Assembly (NCBI GenBank): GCA_910578335.1
Contig: CAJTPU010000009.1
Location: forward strand, 70,553 to 134,552
From: an uncultured Lachnospiraceae bacterium
GTDB lineage: Bacteria > Bacillota > Clostridia > Lachnospirales > Lachnospiraceae
Reading direction: 5' to 3'
DNA length: 64,000 bases
In this document: one piece after another, positions 40,496-48,900 of the stretch
How positions within the stretch are numbered: the stretch's first letter is position 1
Layout: each line of letters starts with the position of its first letter
The notes under the pieces: generated by a model
Databases searched by the model: none
Seen by the model: the letters and a program-made list of their open reading frames with translations, nothing else
Told to the model about the DNA's origin: nothing
Made by a program: the position numbers and the translations under genes

Positions 40496-41935
40496 ATGCA
40501 ATTACAGGAATTGACGGCTTTAAAGCTGGCAGAAAAGATAAAAACAGGCGGGGCGACTGCCATGGATGCTGTGGAAGCAGCCTTTCAAAGCATTGCTGAG
40601 AAAGAGGAGACGCTGCACTGTTATGTTACGCTTGACAAGGAAGGTGCACGCAAAAGGGCGGAGGAGGTACAGCGCGGAATAGAGTCGGGCTCGCTTACCG
40701 GTTCTCTTGCCGGCGTGCCGGTTGCGGTGAAGGACAATATCTGCACCGCGGGGATGCTTACAACCTGCTCTTCCAAAATGCTGGGCAGCTTTGTACCGCC
40801 TTTTTCGGCGCAGGCGGTGAGTGCGCTGGAGGCGGCGGGAGCCGTGATTTTGGGAAAAACCAACATGGATGAATTTGCCATGGGTTCCACCACGGAGACC
40901 TCCGCTTTTGGGGTGACAAAGAATCCGCACAATACGGCGCATGTCCCGGGCGGTTCTTCGGGCGGCTCAGCGGCGGCGGTGGCGGCGGGCGAGTGCTTTT
41001 TTGCGCTGGGCTCCGATACGGGCGGCTCCATCAGACAGCCGGCTTCCTTTTGCGGGGTGGTGGGTATGAAACCGACCTACGGCACGGTATCCCGATACGG
41101 GCTGGTTGCCTATGGCTCTTCGCTGGACCAAATCGGTCCGCTGACAAAGGATGTGGCGGATTGCGCGGCGGTCTTGGAGGCGCTGGCGGGGCATGACGAG
41201 AAGGACTCTACTTCGATAGAAAGGAAGGACACGGATTTTACCTCCGCGCTGATTCCTAATGCGGCAGGGCTGCGGATAGGGATTCCGAAGGATTATTTTG
41301 GAGAAGGACTGGACGGTGAGGTCAGGACGGCTGTTCTGCAGGCGGCAAAGGTATTAAAGGAAAAGGGCGCCTCGGTGGAGGAGTTTGATTTAAGTCTTGC
41401 AGAGTATGCGATTCCTGCTTACTATACCATTGCTTCGGCGGAGGCAAGCTCAAATCTGGAGCGTTTTGACGGCATCAAATACGGCTACCGGACGCCCGAT
41501 TTTGACGGTCTGCATAATATGTACAAAAAGACGAGGAGCGAGGGCTTTGGCGCGGAGGTAAAACGGCGCATTTTGTTAGGCTCCTTTGTCCTAAGCTCCG
41601 GCTATTACGACGCTTATTATCTGAAGGCATTGAAGGTGAAAGCGTTGATAAAAAAGGCGTTTGACGAGGCTTTTCAAAAGTATGATGTGATTTTGGGACC
41701 GGTTGCACCGACCACTGCGCCGAAGCTGGGAGAATCCTTAAAAGACCCAATCAAAATGTATCTTGGGGATATCTACACCATCTCCGTAAATCTTGCAGGA
41801 CTGCCGGCGCTGAGCGTTCCCTGCGGCATGGACAAAAACGGGCTGCCCATAGGTGTACAGCTTATCGGGGACTGCTTTCAGGAAAAGAAGATTCTGCGGG
41901 CGGCGTATGCTTATGAGCAGGCGGCTGTGAAATAG
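40496..41935 (+). CDS. gatA: Asp/Glu-tRNA amidotransferase subunit A
   Basis: 479 residues. Amidase-signature enzyme that frees ammonia from glutamine or asparagine for GatB. The catalytic Lys is in VPVAVKDNICT, the cis-Ser in PGGSSGGSAAAVA, and the nucleophile Ser in GSDTGGSIRQPASFCG. Length is normal for the family. GAGGTG precedes the ATG. It is separated from gatB by about 2.2 kb holding two secreted-protein genes, an unusual break in the operon. Confidence 0.97.
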   Translation: MQLQELTALKLAEKIKTGGATAMDAVEAAFQSIAEKEETLHCYVTLDKEGARKRAEEVQRGIESGSLTGSLAGVPVAVKDNICTAGMLTTCSSKMLGSFVPPFSAQAVSALEAAGAVILGKTNMDEFAMGSTTETSAFGVTKNPHNTAHVPGGSSGGSAAAVAAGECFFALGSDTGGSIRQPASFCGVVGMKPTYGTVSRYGLVAYGSSLDQIGPLTKDVADCAAVLEALAGHDEKDSTSIERKDTDFTSALIPNAAGLRIGIPKDYFGEGLDGEVRTAVLQAAKVLKEKGASVEEFDLSLAEYAIPAYYTIASAEASSNLERFDGIKYGYRTPDFDGLHNMYKKTRSEGFGAEVKRRILLGSFVLSSGYYDAYYLKALKVKALIKKAFDEAFQKYDVILGPVAPTTAPKLGESLKDPIKMYLGDIYTISVNLAGLPALSVPCGMDKNGLPIGVQLIGDCFQEKKILRAAYAYEQAAVK

Positions 41936-42045
41936 CAGAGTGGAAGCTGTTTGCGCTAAATGCTATGGAAAAGAGGGATATGGACAGCTAAAATATTATA
42001 GAAACTACAAGGTTTGTGCTGTTATATTAAAAAAGGAGGCCGTTT

Positions 42046-43266
42046 ATGAAAAAAATGAAAAAGGTATTTGTTACGGGAGCAGGCATTCTTATTTCCTTTT
42101 TTCTTTTAGTGGGCTCGGTCAATGCAGAAGAGAGCGCTTATAAAGACTGGATTGCGGAAGAAGGAACGTATATGTTTCCGGTGAAGCCAAACAGTGAGGA
42201 ATGGAATGAGCTTGGAACGGCAGAAGAAATGCGTGAGGCAACACAGATTCCGGAATCGCTTTTAAAAGAGATGTCTACACAAGAATTGATAATCATGATA
42301 GAAAATTATCCTCTTCTATGCGATTTATATGCATATAATTCCTTACAGGAGGGATATGAACAGGTCAAGAAGCAATTTAATGGAATCAAAGAATTATTGT
42401 CCCGTCCGGATAGCTATGCTGAATTGATAGCAGCATATGAGGCTTTTGTGATTCCTAAGGTTCAAAAGATTGACTATGACAATATTTTGCTGGCAGACGA
42501 CTATGCAGACAGGATGAATGCCTTAGTGCAGGATGAACAATCCTGTGATTGGGTGCTGCAGGATGCCGGGGTTCATAGTTCCCTTGCCATTTTGGAAATG
42601 ATGATTTTGGATGTGCTGTATCAAAACAATGAAAATGTAGATACATTTGCAGAAGTGTATTGTGCTAAGCTGGAAGAAAAAAAAGATTCTGAATATTTTG
42701 ATAATGTTGATGCTGCGCTGCTCTTGAATATAATGATTTCAGAGGAGAGTGTATTGGTTGAAGCCTTTGGAATAGAGATAATGCCGCAAGCGCAGAGCAC
42801 ACGGGCTTCAAGCTATACAGTTTATACACCCAACGGAACAGCAGTTTCATGCACATATAACACAAATGTTTCCTATGCGGATGCTTCTTCCTATTCCAGC
42901 CTGCTTGCAATCTATCACGCTTCACTTGTGTCGGTGGCATCCCAAACCTTTAACTGTCATTCATTTGCATGGTTGCAGAGCTTGTATCCAAATGTATATC
43001 AGTACTTATGGCTGAACAGTACGACGGCGTTTATCTCTGACCCCAGTTATACAAAGGAGGCATCGCCGTCGGCAGCGGGGCATATTGCAACATGGAGTAC
43101 ACACTCTGCAATTGTAACAGTCCCGTCAAGCAACAATCCGTATAACAATTATATTCCTGAGCCTTATTTGACTTCAAAATGGGGTGACGGACCAATCATT
43201 GCACATTATCAATCCTTATGCCCATATTTTTCAAATGCAGGCAGCATTCATTATTATTACAGGTAA
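42046..43266 (+). CDS. Secreted protein with Cys–His hydrolase-like C-terminus
   Basis: 406 residues with signal peptide (ending near VNAEES). Residues about 60–220 form a helical domain starting IPESLLKEMSTQELIIMIENYP, which is also present in the next gene. The C-terminal half contains FNCHSFAW and, later, GHIATWSTHSAIV, the Cys and His arrangement of papain-like or NlpC/P60-like hydrolases. Its substrate would lie outside the cell. The gene is more AT-rich than the flanking gat genes. AAAAGGAGGCC precedes the ATG. Its place between gatA and gatB suggests insertion; function unknown. Confidence 0.72.
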   Translation: MKKMKKVFVTGAGILISFFLLVGSVNAEESAYKDWIAEEGTYMFPVKPNSEEWNELGTAEEMREATQIPESLLKEMSTQELIIMIENYPLLCDLYAYNSLQEGYEQVKKQFNGIKELLSRPDSYAELIAAYEAFVIPKVQKIDYDNILLADDYADRMNALVQDEQSCDWVLQDAGVHSSLAILEMMILDVLYQNNENVDTFAEVYCAKLEEKKDSEYFDNVDAALLLNIMISEESVLVEAFGIEIMPQAQSTRASSYTVYTPNGTAVSCTYNTNVSYADASSYSSLLAIYHASLVSVASQTFNCHSFAWLQSLYPNVYQYLWLNSTTAFISDPSYTKEASPSAAGHIATWSTHSAIVTVPSSNNPYNNYIPEPYLTSKWGDGPIIAHYQSLCPYFSNAGSIHYYYR

Positions 43267-43280
43267 GGGGAGAAGTGGAT

Positions 43281-44084
43281 ATGGGGAATCAAAAGCGTAT
43301 ATTTGTATGGATTATTATCGCCGTGTTACTTTTTACCGCCTGCGGAAACGCTGTGCAGCGTAAGACAGCCGGCAAAGACAGAGACTATCAGATATATTAT
43401 GACGCCTGCCCCGACGCTGCCTATCCGGCGCAGGAGTGGTTTTCGGCGGATGGGCGGCTGGATTTTCCGTTTTCCATAGAGGAGCCCGCCGCGGAAGCTT
43501 CGAGAGATGAAATGTTTGCGCGCTTTTATATACCTGAGGAAGCCTTAAAGAAGGCGGAGACCAAGGACTTGCTGCGGCTGGTAGTGCTTTATCCGAGGTC
43601 GGGGCTGACCGCTTTTTTCCTTTATAATTATCCTTCTCATTATTTGGACTTTGTCACGCAGAAGTTTAATGCGGTGGATGAGCTTTGTGGCAGAAAGGAT
43701 TTTGCACAGGTGCTTTTAACGGCATATGCAGAGGAGGAAATGCTGCAGGCGGTTGTATTTGATGATAAGGAGGAGCAGGCAGCATATGAGAAGGAGCGAA
43801 GTGCCTGTGCCAACGGTATTATGCTTTTGGAAATACTGCTTGCGCAGGATGCCGTATTTGAAAAGCTGGACGATGGACAGCGCCTTGCGGTGTTAGGGGA
43901 AGCGGCTGCAAAGGATGGGGTACGGGAAAATGACGCCTGTTACGGGCAGTGCTCCGGATTTTTTGCCTCTGTAAAAGAGCAGTATGAGGCAGGAGGAAGC
44001 AAATGGTACGATTATATAAAAGAATTGGGCGGGGAGTGGACGTTTTATTTGGATGAATACTGGGAAACCCGCTATTGGCACTGA
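43281..44084 (+). CDS. Lipoprotein sharing the helical domain
   Basis: 267 residues. Lipobox FTAC (Cys21). Residues about 75–180 repeat the helical domain of the preceding gene (IPEEALKKAETKDLLRLVVLYP, then FNAVDELCGRKDFAQVLL). The C-terminus is acidic and aromatic but lacks the Cys–His hydrolase motif. It may be an anchored partner or immunity-like companion of the preceding secreted protein. It overlaps no other gene; gatB starts 85 bp later. The start at 43281 is supported by the signal sequence and GGGGAGAAG. Confidence 0.7.
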   Translation: MGNQKRIFVWIIIAVLLFTACGNAVQRKTAGKDRDYQIYYDACPDAAYPAQEWFSADGRLDFPFSIEEPAAEASRDEMFARFYIPEEALKKAETKDLLRLVVLYPRSGLTAFFLYNYPSHYLDFVTQKFNAVDELCGRKDFAQVLLTAYAEEEMLQAVVFDDKEEQAAYEKERSACANGIMLLEILLAQDAVFEKLDDGQRLAVLGEAAAKDGVRENDACYGQCSGFFASVKEQYEAGGSKWYDYIKELGGEWTFYLDEYWETRYWH

Positions 44085-44169
44085 CTTACGGGAAGACAGG
44101 AAGGCAGGAAGAAGACGAAAAAACGGCAATAGCCGCCCCTTGCGCGGCAATGGAAAGGAAGGATGACAT

Positions 44170-45603
44170 ATGGCGAAACAATATGAAACAGTGATTGGTT
44201 TGGAGGTGCATGTAGAGCTTGCCACAAAGACCAAAATTTTCTGCGGTTGCTCCACGGCATTTGGGGGAGCGCCCAATACCCATACCTGCCCTGTCTGTAC
44301 GGGGATGCCGGGAACGCTTCCTGTCCTGAATAAGCAGGTGGTGGAGTATGCGGTTGCAGTAGGGCTTGCGACGGGCTGCACCATCACGCAGTACTGCAAA
44401 TTTGACAGGAAGAACTATTTTTACCCGGATAATCCGCAGAACTATCAGATTTCCCAGCTTTACCTGCCTGTATGCAGGGACGGCTTTGTGGAGATAGAGA
44501 CGCCTGCGGGCATGAAAAAAATAGGCATCCATGAAATTCATATGGAGGAGGATGCAGGAAAGCTGATGCATGATGAGTGGGAGGATATATCGTTAGTAGA
44601 CTACAATCGTTCCGGCGTTCCCTTAATTGAAATTGTGTCTGAGCCGGATATGAGAAGCGCCGACGAGGTGATTGCCTATCTGGAAAAGCTGCGGCTGATT
44701 ATCCGGTATCTGGGGGCGTCGGACTGTAAGCTGCAGGAGGGCTCCATGCGTGCGGATGTCAACCTTTCCGTGCGTGAGGCAGGAAGCGAAGCGTTCGGAA
44801 CCAGAACGGAGATGAAAAACCTGAACTCTTTTAAGGCGATTGCCCGCGCCATAGACAGTGAGCGCGCCCGCCAGATAGAGCTTTTAGAGGAGGGAAAAAA
44901 GGTAGTACAGGAGACGAGACGCTGGGACGATAACAAGGAATATTCCTATGCCATGCGCTCCAAGGAGGATGCACAGGATTACCGGTATTTTCCCGACCCT
45001 GATTTGACGCCGCTTCGGATTGACGATGCGTGGCTTGCACGTATCAGGGATGCGCAGCCGGAATTTCGGACGGAAAAAATGGCGAGATACAGAAAAGAGT
45101 TTGATATTCCGGAGTACGATATTGAAATTATCACGGCGTCCAAGCACATGGCAGATATTTTTGAAGAAACCACCGCTATCTGCGGACAGCCTAAAAAGGT
45201 GAGCAACTGGCTGATGGGGGAAACGCTGCGGCTTTTAAAGGAGAGGGAGGAGGAGCCGGAGGATATCCGTTTTTCTCCCGCGCATTTGGCAAAGCTGATA
45301 GAGCTTGCCGACGCAAGGACGATTAACTCTACCGTTGCAAAAGAGGTCTTTGAGGTGATGTTTGACGAGGATGTTGAGCCAGCCGCCTATGTGAAGGAAA
45401 AGGGGCTTGGCATGGTGAGCGACGAGGCGCCTTTAAGAAAAGCAGTGGAAGAGGTCATTGCCGCCAATCCCAAGTCCGTGGAGGACTATCGCGGCGGCAA
45501 GGAACGGGCGCTGGGCTTTCTGGTTGGGCAGACCATGAAGGCGATGCAGGGCAAGGCGGACCCGGGAGCGGTAGGCAGGCTTTTAAAGGAGCTGCTGTCC
45601 TAA
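44170..45603 (+). CDS. gatB: Asp/Glu-tRNA amidotransferase subunit B
   Basis: 477 residues. YETVIGLEVHVELATKTKIFCGC and FDRKNYFYPDNPQNYQISQ are the family signatures. GatB binds the mischarged tRNA, activates the Asp or Glu side chain with ATP and transfers ammonia from GatA. A GlnRS is encoded later in the window, so the physiological substrate here is probably Asp-tRNA(Asn). GGAAGG precedes the ATG. It ends before a large stem-loop shared with the convergent gene. Confidence 0.97.
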   Translation: MAKQYETVIGLEVHVELATKTKIFCGCSTAFGGAPNTHTCPVCTGMPGTLPVLNKQVVEYAVAVGLATGCTITQYCKFDRKNYFYPDNPQNYQISQLYLPVCRDGFVEIETPAGMKKIGIHEIHMEEDAGKLMHDEWEDISLVDYNRSGVPLIEIVSEPDMRSADEVIAYLEKLRLIIRYLGASDCKLQEGSMRADVNLSVREAGSEAFGTRTEMKNLNSFKAIARAIDSERARQIELLEEGKKVVQETRRWDDNKEYSYAMRSKEDAQDYRYFPDPDLTPLRIDDAWLARIRDAQPEFRTEKMARYRKEFDIPEYDIEIITASKHMADIFEETTAICGQPKKVSNWLMGETLRLLKEREEEPEDIRFSPAHLAKLIELADARTINSTVAKEVFEVMFDEDVEPAAYVKEKGLGMVSDEAPLRKAVEEVIAANPKSVEDYRGGKERALGFLVGQTMKAMQGKADPGAVGRLLKELLS

Positions 45604-45641
45604 GCCGGCAAGGAGCCTGCACACAGTATGCAAATGGCAGA

Positions 45642-45681
45642 GGAATATGCCGCTGTGCGGTGTAAGAGCAGCGGCTATTCC
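45642..45681. terminator. Bidirectional stem-loop after gatB
   Basis: GGAAT-AT-GCCGCTG pairs with CAGCGGC-T-ATTCC, a 12-bp interrupted stem spanning the end of the convergent gene. No clear U-tract is present, so terminator function is only likely. Confidence 0.5.
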
Positions 45682-46415
45682 GTCAGCAAAAAGGTGATAA
45701 ATTTGACTGCATTTGCAAGCTGCTTTGTGTTGGAGACGATGCCCAAATAAGAGCTGCCTTCCTTATAATAATAGGCGTCCGTAAATTTGCTGCATTCGCT
45801 GATGTCAATGCCGACGGGCACAGGCTCTTGCATGTCCTCGGGATGGAAGGGGTCGGGTTTTGTGACTTCTTCCGAGGACTGGTTGGTATTCTGTAGTTCT
45901 TCTATCTTGTCGGCGACGGCGCGGTCGATATAATAGAGCCTGCCTGCTTCCGATAAGGCGGCTATGGTCTCGGCGTCCAAGGCTTCGGATAAATCCAGAT
46001 AGACGCTGCTGTAGGCGTAGCGGGAGAAGCTGTCGGGGTCTCCCACGATGACGTCCAAATCCCGCGCGGCAATATATACCATGATAAATTCGGCTGTGCC
46101 GATGGAGTTGCCCTCAAAGCTTAGGGAAGTATTGAAGGTAACTGTATTTTTGTCTTTGTCAATTCCCGCATAGTCCATAAAGCCGTCTAAAAAAGCCTGC
46201 TCCGTCTCAAAGGGAATACCGTTTATCATTGCGCCGTAGAGGGCGTAGTTTGTCCGGTTTAAAAAGCCTGAAACAATGGAGATAAGGACGGCGGCTGCAA
46301 AAATACCGCCGAGTACATACCATTTGTAATACGTCCAGAAATAAGAAATCTTTTTTTTGAAGGGTTGGTTTTTGATACTTTCCCGTTCCTCTTTAAATTC
46401 GTCCATCAACGCCAT
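45675..46415 (-). CDS. Single-pass membrane protein, family unknown
   Basis: 246 residues. A short basic N-terminus (MALMDEFKEERESIKNQPFKKK), one membrane helix (about 32–50), then an extracellular domain with IVGDPDSFSRYAY and ISECSKFTDAYYY. I do not recognise a named family, though similar proteins are common in Lachnospiraceae. The extracytoplasmic part is acidic with a Glu/Thr/Pro linker near residues 175–195. AGGCGGTG precedes the ATG. It is convergent with gatB. A role in envelope homeostasis is possible but not shown. Confidence 0.6.
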   Translation of the reverse strand: MALMDEFKEERESIKNQPFKKKISYFWTYYKWYVLGGIFAAAVLISIVSGFLNRTNYALYGAMINGIPFETEQAFLDGFMDYAGIDKDKNTVTFNTSLSFEGNSIGTAEFIMVYIAARDLDVIVGDPDSFSRYAYSSVYLDLSEALDAETIAALSEAGRLYYIDRAVADKIEELQNTNQSSEEVTKPDPFHPEDMQEPVPVGIDISECSKFTDAYYYKEGSSYLGIVSNTKQLANAVKFITFLLTE

Positions 46416-46641
46416 AAGAGCACCGCCTTTTGTGAAATAACATAAAAATTTGCCTTAAGGATTATCATAAAGTATGGAAAGGGGCTTGTCAATGAAGGGG
46501 GTGTTAGCAGTTTCTAAAAAAAAGATAAATTTACGGAAAGAAGGCGCTTTGGCTTGCTTTCTTTTTTATTATGTAATATCATATTTATAACCTGTCCGGT
46601 GCAGAGCGCGACAGGGAATACGGATAAGGATGGAAGAAAAA

Positions 46642-47139
46642 ATGAGTGATGTATATGTAGAATGCCTGATAAAAACAGAATCCTCTACCCTTGCAAAGTT
46701 ACTGCGTATCCTGCTGATTATGCTGACGGTGGTGTTTGGCGTGCTTGCGCTGATGGGTGTTATCGTGGCTTTGGTCATAGCGGTAGCGGCTGGCATCGGG
46801 GCGTATTTTGCCCATCTCAATACGAATATTGAGTATGAATATCTGTATCTTGACAAGGAGCTGTCCGTTGATAAGATTATGGCGCAGACAAAGAGAAAGC
46901 GGGTGGCGACTTATGAAGTGGAGCGCATGGAGATTTTTGCACCCATCAAGTCCTATCACCTTGACAATTACAAAAACCGCACCGGCAAGGAGACCGACTA
47001 CAGCATCAGAAGGGAAGAGCAGCCTGACAGGCGTTATCTGATGTATTATGACGGCAGCCAGAAGGTTATCTTAAGCCCGAATGAGGAGCTTGTCAAAGCG
47101 CTGCGCAATGTTGCGCCGCGAAAGGTGTTCACGGATTAA
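46642..47139 (+). CDS. DUF6106 family membrane protein
   Basis: About 165 residues beginning MSDVYVECLIKTESS. Two membrane helices (about 20–60) are followed by EYEYLYLDKELSVDKIMAQTKRKR and a basic cytoplasmic segment, the pattern of DUF6106. The start is uncertain: ATG 46630 would add four residues, but GGAA six bases upstream and the family start favour 46642. It lies 119 bp before guaB, which has its own promoter, so linkage is not implied. Function unknown. Confidence 0.75.
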   Translation: MSDVYVECLIKTESSTLAKLLRILLIMLTVVFGVLALMGVIVALVIAVAAGIGAYFAHLNTNIEYEYLYLDKELSVDKIMAQTKRKRVATYEVERMEIFAPIKSYHLDNYKNRTGKETDYSIRREEQPDRRYLMYYDGSQKVILSPNEELVKALRNVAPRKVFTD

Positions 47140-47181
47140 TGTCCCCATGTGTTCAAATAACGCAAAGTGTTTGAAAACATC

Positions 47182-47210
47182 TTGACAGCGGCTATTAAGT
47201 TTGTTAAACT
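47182..47210 (+). promoter_or_regulatory. Promoter of guaB
   Basis: TTGACA at 47182–47187, a 17-base spacer and TAAACT at 47205–47210, about 50 bases before the guaB ATG. No purine riboswitch is visible in the short leader. Confidence 0.65.
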
Positions 47211-47258
47211 CTATAAATTAACATATTTTTTACTTAATTTTACCAAAAGGAGGAGAAA

Positions 47259-48713
47259 ATGGGACAGATTATTGGTGAAGGCATTACCTTTGATGATGTG
47301 CTCCTTGTGCCGGGCTACTCTCAGGTGATTCCCAATCAGGTCGACCTGACCACGTGGCTGACAAAAAAGATTAAACTCAATATTCCGATGATGAGTGCGG
47401 GGATGGACACAGTGACCGAGCACCGTATGGCTATCGCGATGGCGAGACAGGGCGGCATCGGTATTATTCACAAAAATATGTCTATTGAAGCACAGGCGGA
47501 GGAAGTAGACCAGGTAAAACGCTCGGAGAACGGCGTTATCACAGACCCCTTTTCTTTATCACCCGAACACACGCTGGCAGACGCGGATGCGCTGATGGCG
47601 AAGTTTCGGATATCAGGCGTGCCGGTTACGGAAGGACGTAAGCTGGTAGGTATCATCACCAATCGTGACTTAAAGTTTGAAACTGATTTTTCCAAAAAAA
47701 TAAAAGAATCCATGACGAGTGAAGGGCTGATTACCGCGCCCGAGGGCATCACATTAGAGGAGGCAAAGCAGATTCTTGCAAAAGCAAGAAAAGAAAAGCT
47801 TCCTATTGTGGACAAGGATTATAATTTAAAAGGTCTGATTACCATTAAGGATATTGAGAAGACGATTAAATACCCGCTGGCGGCAAAGGATGAACAGGGC
47901 AGGCTTTTATGCGGCGCGGGCGTGGGCATCACGGCAAATGTGCTGGACAGGGTGGATGCATTGGTGGATGCCAAGGTGGATGTTCTGGTGCTCGATTCCG
48001 CACACGGACATTCCGAAAATGTGCTGCGCTGTCTCAGGATGATAAAGGAAAAATATCCGGACCTGCAGGTGATTGCGGGTAATGTGGCAACAGGCGAGGG
48101 CACGAAGGCGCTGATTGAAGCGGGAGCGGATGCCGTTAAGGTAGGTATCGGTCCCGGCTCCATCTGTACCACCCGCGTGGTGGCAGGCATTGGCGTGCCG
48201 CAGATAACGGCAATCATGGATGCTTACGCAGTGGCAAAGGAATACGGGGTTCCCATTATTGCGGACGGCGGCATCAAGTATTCCGGCGATATGACGAAGG
48301 CGATTGCAGCCGGCGGCAACGTATGTATGATGGGCTCCATTTTTGCAGGCTGTGACGAGAGCCCGGGCACCTTCGAGCTGTTTCAGGGCAGAAAATACAA
48401 AGTATACCGCGGTATGGGCTCCATTGCCGCCATGGAAAACGGAAGCAAGGACCGTTATTTCCAGTCCGATGCCAAGAAGCTGGTACCGGAGGGTGTGGAG
48501 GGCCGTGTGGCATACAAGGGCACGGTGGAGGATACCGTGTTTCAGTTGATGGGCGGTCTGCGTGCCGGTATGGGCTACTGCGGTACGGCGACAGTGGAGG
48601 CACTGAAGGAGCAGGGCAGATTTATCAAGATTTCCGCCGCTTCCTTAAAGGAAAGCCATCCCCACGATATCCATATTACAAAAGAAGCGCCGAACTACAG
48701 CGTAGATGAATAA
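47259..48713 (+). CDS. guaB: IMP dehydrogenase
   Basis: 484 residues. Oxidises IMP to XMP, the committed step to GMP. The catalytic loop GPGSICTTRVVAGIGVPQ contains the active Cys. Two CBS domains occupy about residues 95–205 (ADALMAKFRISGVPV, AKARKEKLPIVDKD). FELFQGRKYKVYRGMGS and the late mobile-flap sequence also fit. AAAGGAGGAG precedes the ATG. A terminator follows. Not far downstream are purO and purH-like genes for IMP synthesis. Confidence 0.98.
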   Translation: MGQIIGEGITFDDVLLVPGYSQVIPNQVDLTTWLTKKIKLNIPMMSAGMDTVTEHRMAIAMARQGGIGIIHKNMSIEAQAEEVDQVKRSENGVITDPFSLSPEHTLADADALMAKFRISGVPVTEGRKLVGIITNRDLKFETDFSKKIKESMTSEGLITAPEGITLEEAKQILAKARKEKLPIVDKDYNLKGLITIKDIEKTIKYPLAAKDEQGRLLCGAGVGITANVLDRVDALVDAKVDVLVLDSAHGHSENVLRCLRMIKEKYPDLQVIAGNVATGEGTKALIEAGADAVKVGIGPGSICTTRVVAGIGVPQITAIMDAYAVAKEYGVPIIADGGIKYSGDMTKAIAAGGNVCMMGSIFAGCDESPGTFELFQGRKYKVYRGMGSIAAMENGSKDRYFQSDAKKLVPEGVEGRVAYKGTVEDTVFQLMGGLRAGMGYCGTATVEALKEQGRFIKISAASLKESHPHDIHITKEAPNYSVDE

Positions 48714-48726
48714 CAGAAAAAGAGAG

Positions 48727-48750
48727 AAGGAGCCGAAAGGCTCCTTTTTC
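48727..48750 (+). terminator. Terminator after guaB
   Basis: AAGGAGCC-GAAA-GGCTCCTT stem with a T-run, 14 bases after the stop. Confidence 0.88.
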
Positions 48751-48900
48751 TTCCTATATATGGAAAAACAAAGGGTTCGTCTGTAAAGAGGTTGCGCGAT
48801 ACAATATAGATATGTTAAAATCTTATCATAGGGCGGACTGCGGCAGCGGAGGCATTCTGTGCCGTCAGCCTGTAAAAGGAAGGGAAATCGGAGGAGAAGG

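Noticed and set aside
42046..44084. Toxin–immunity pair
   Set aside because: No toxin domain could be assigned with confidence and both proteins share the same non-catalytic domain; kept only as a possible companion pair.
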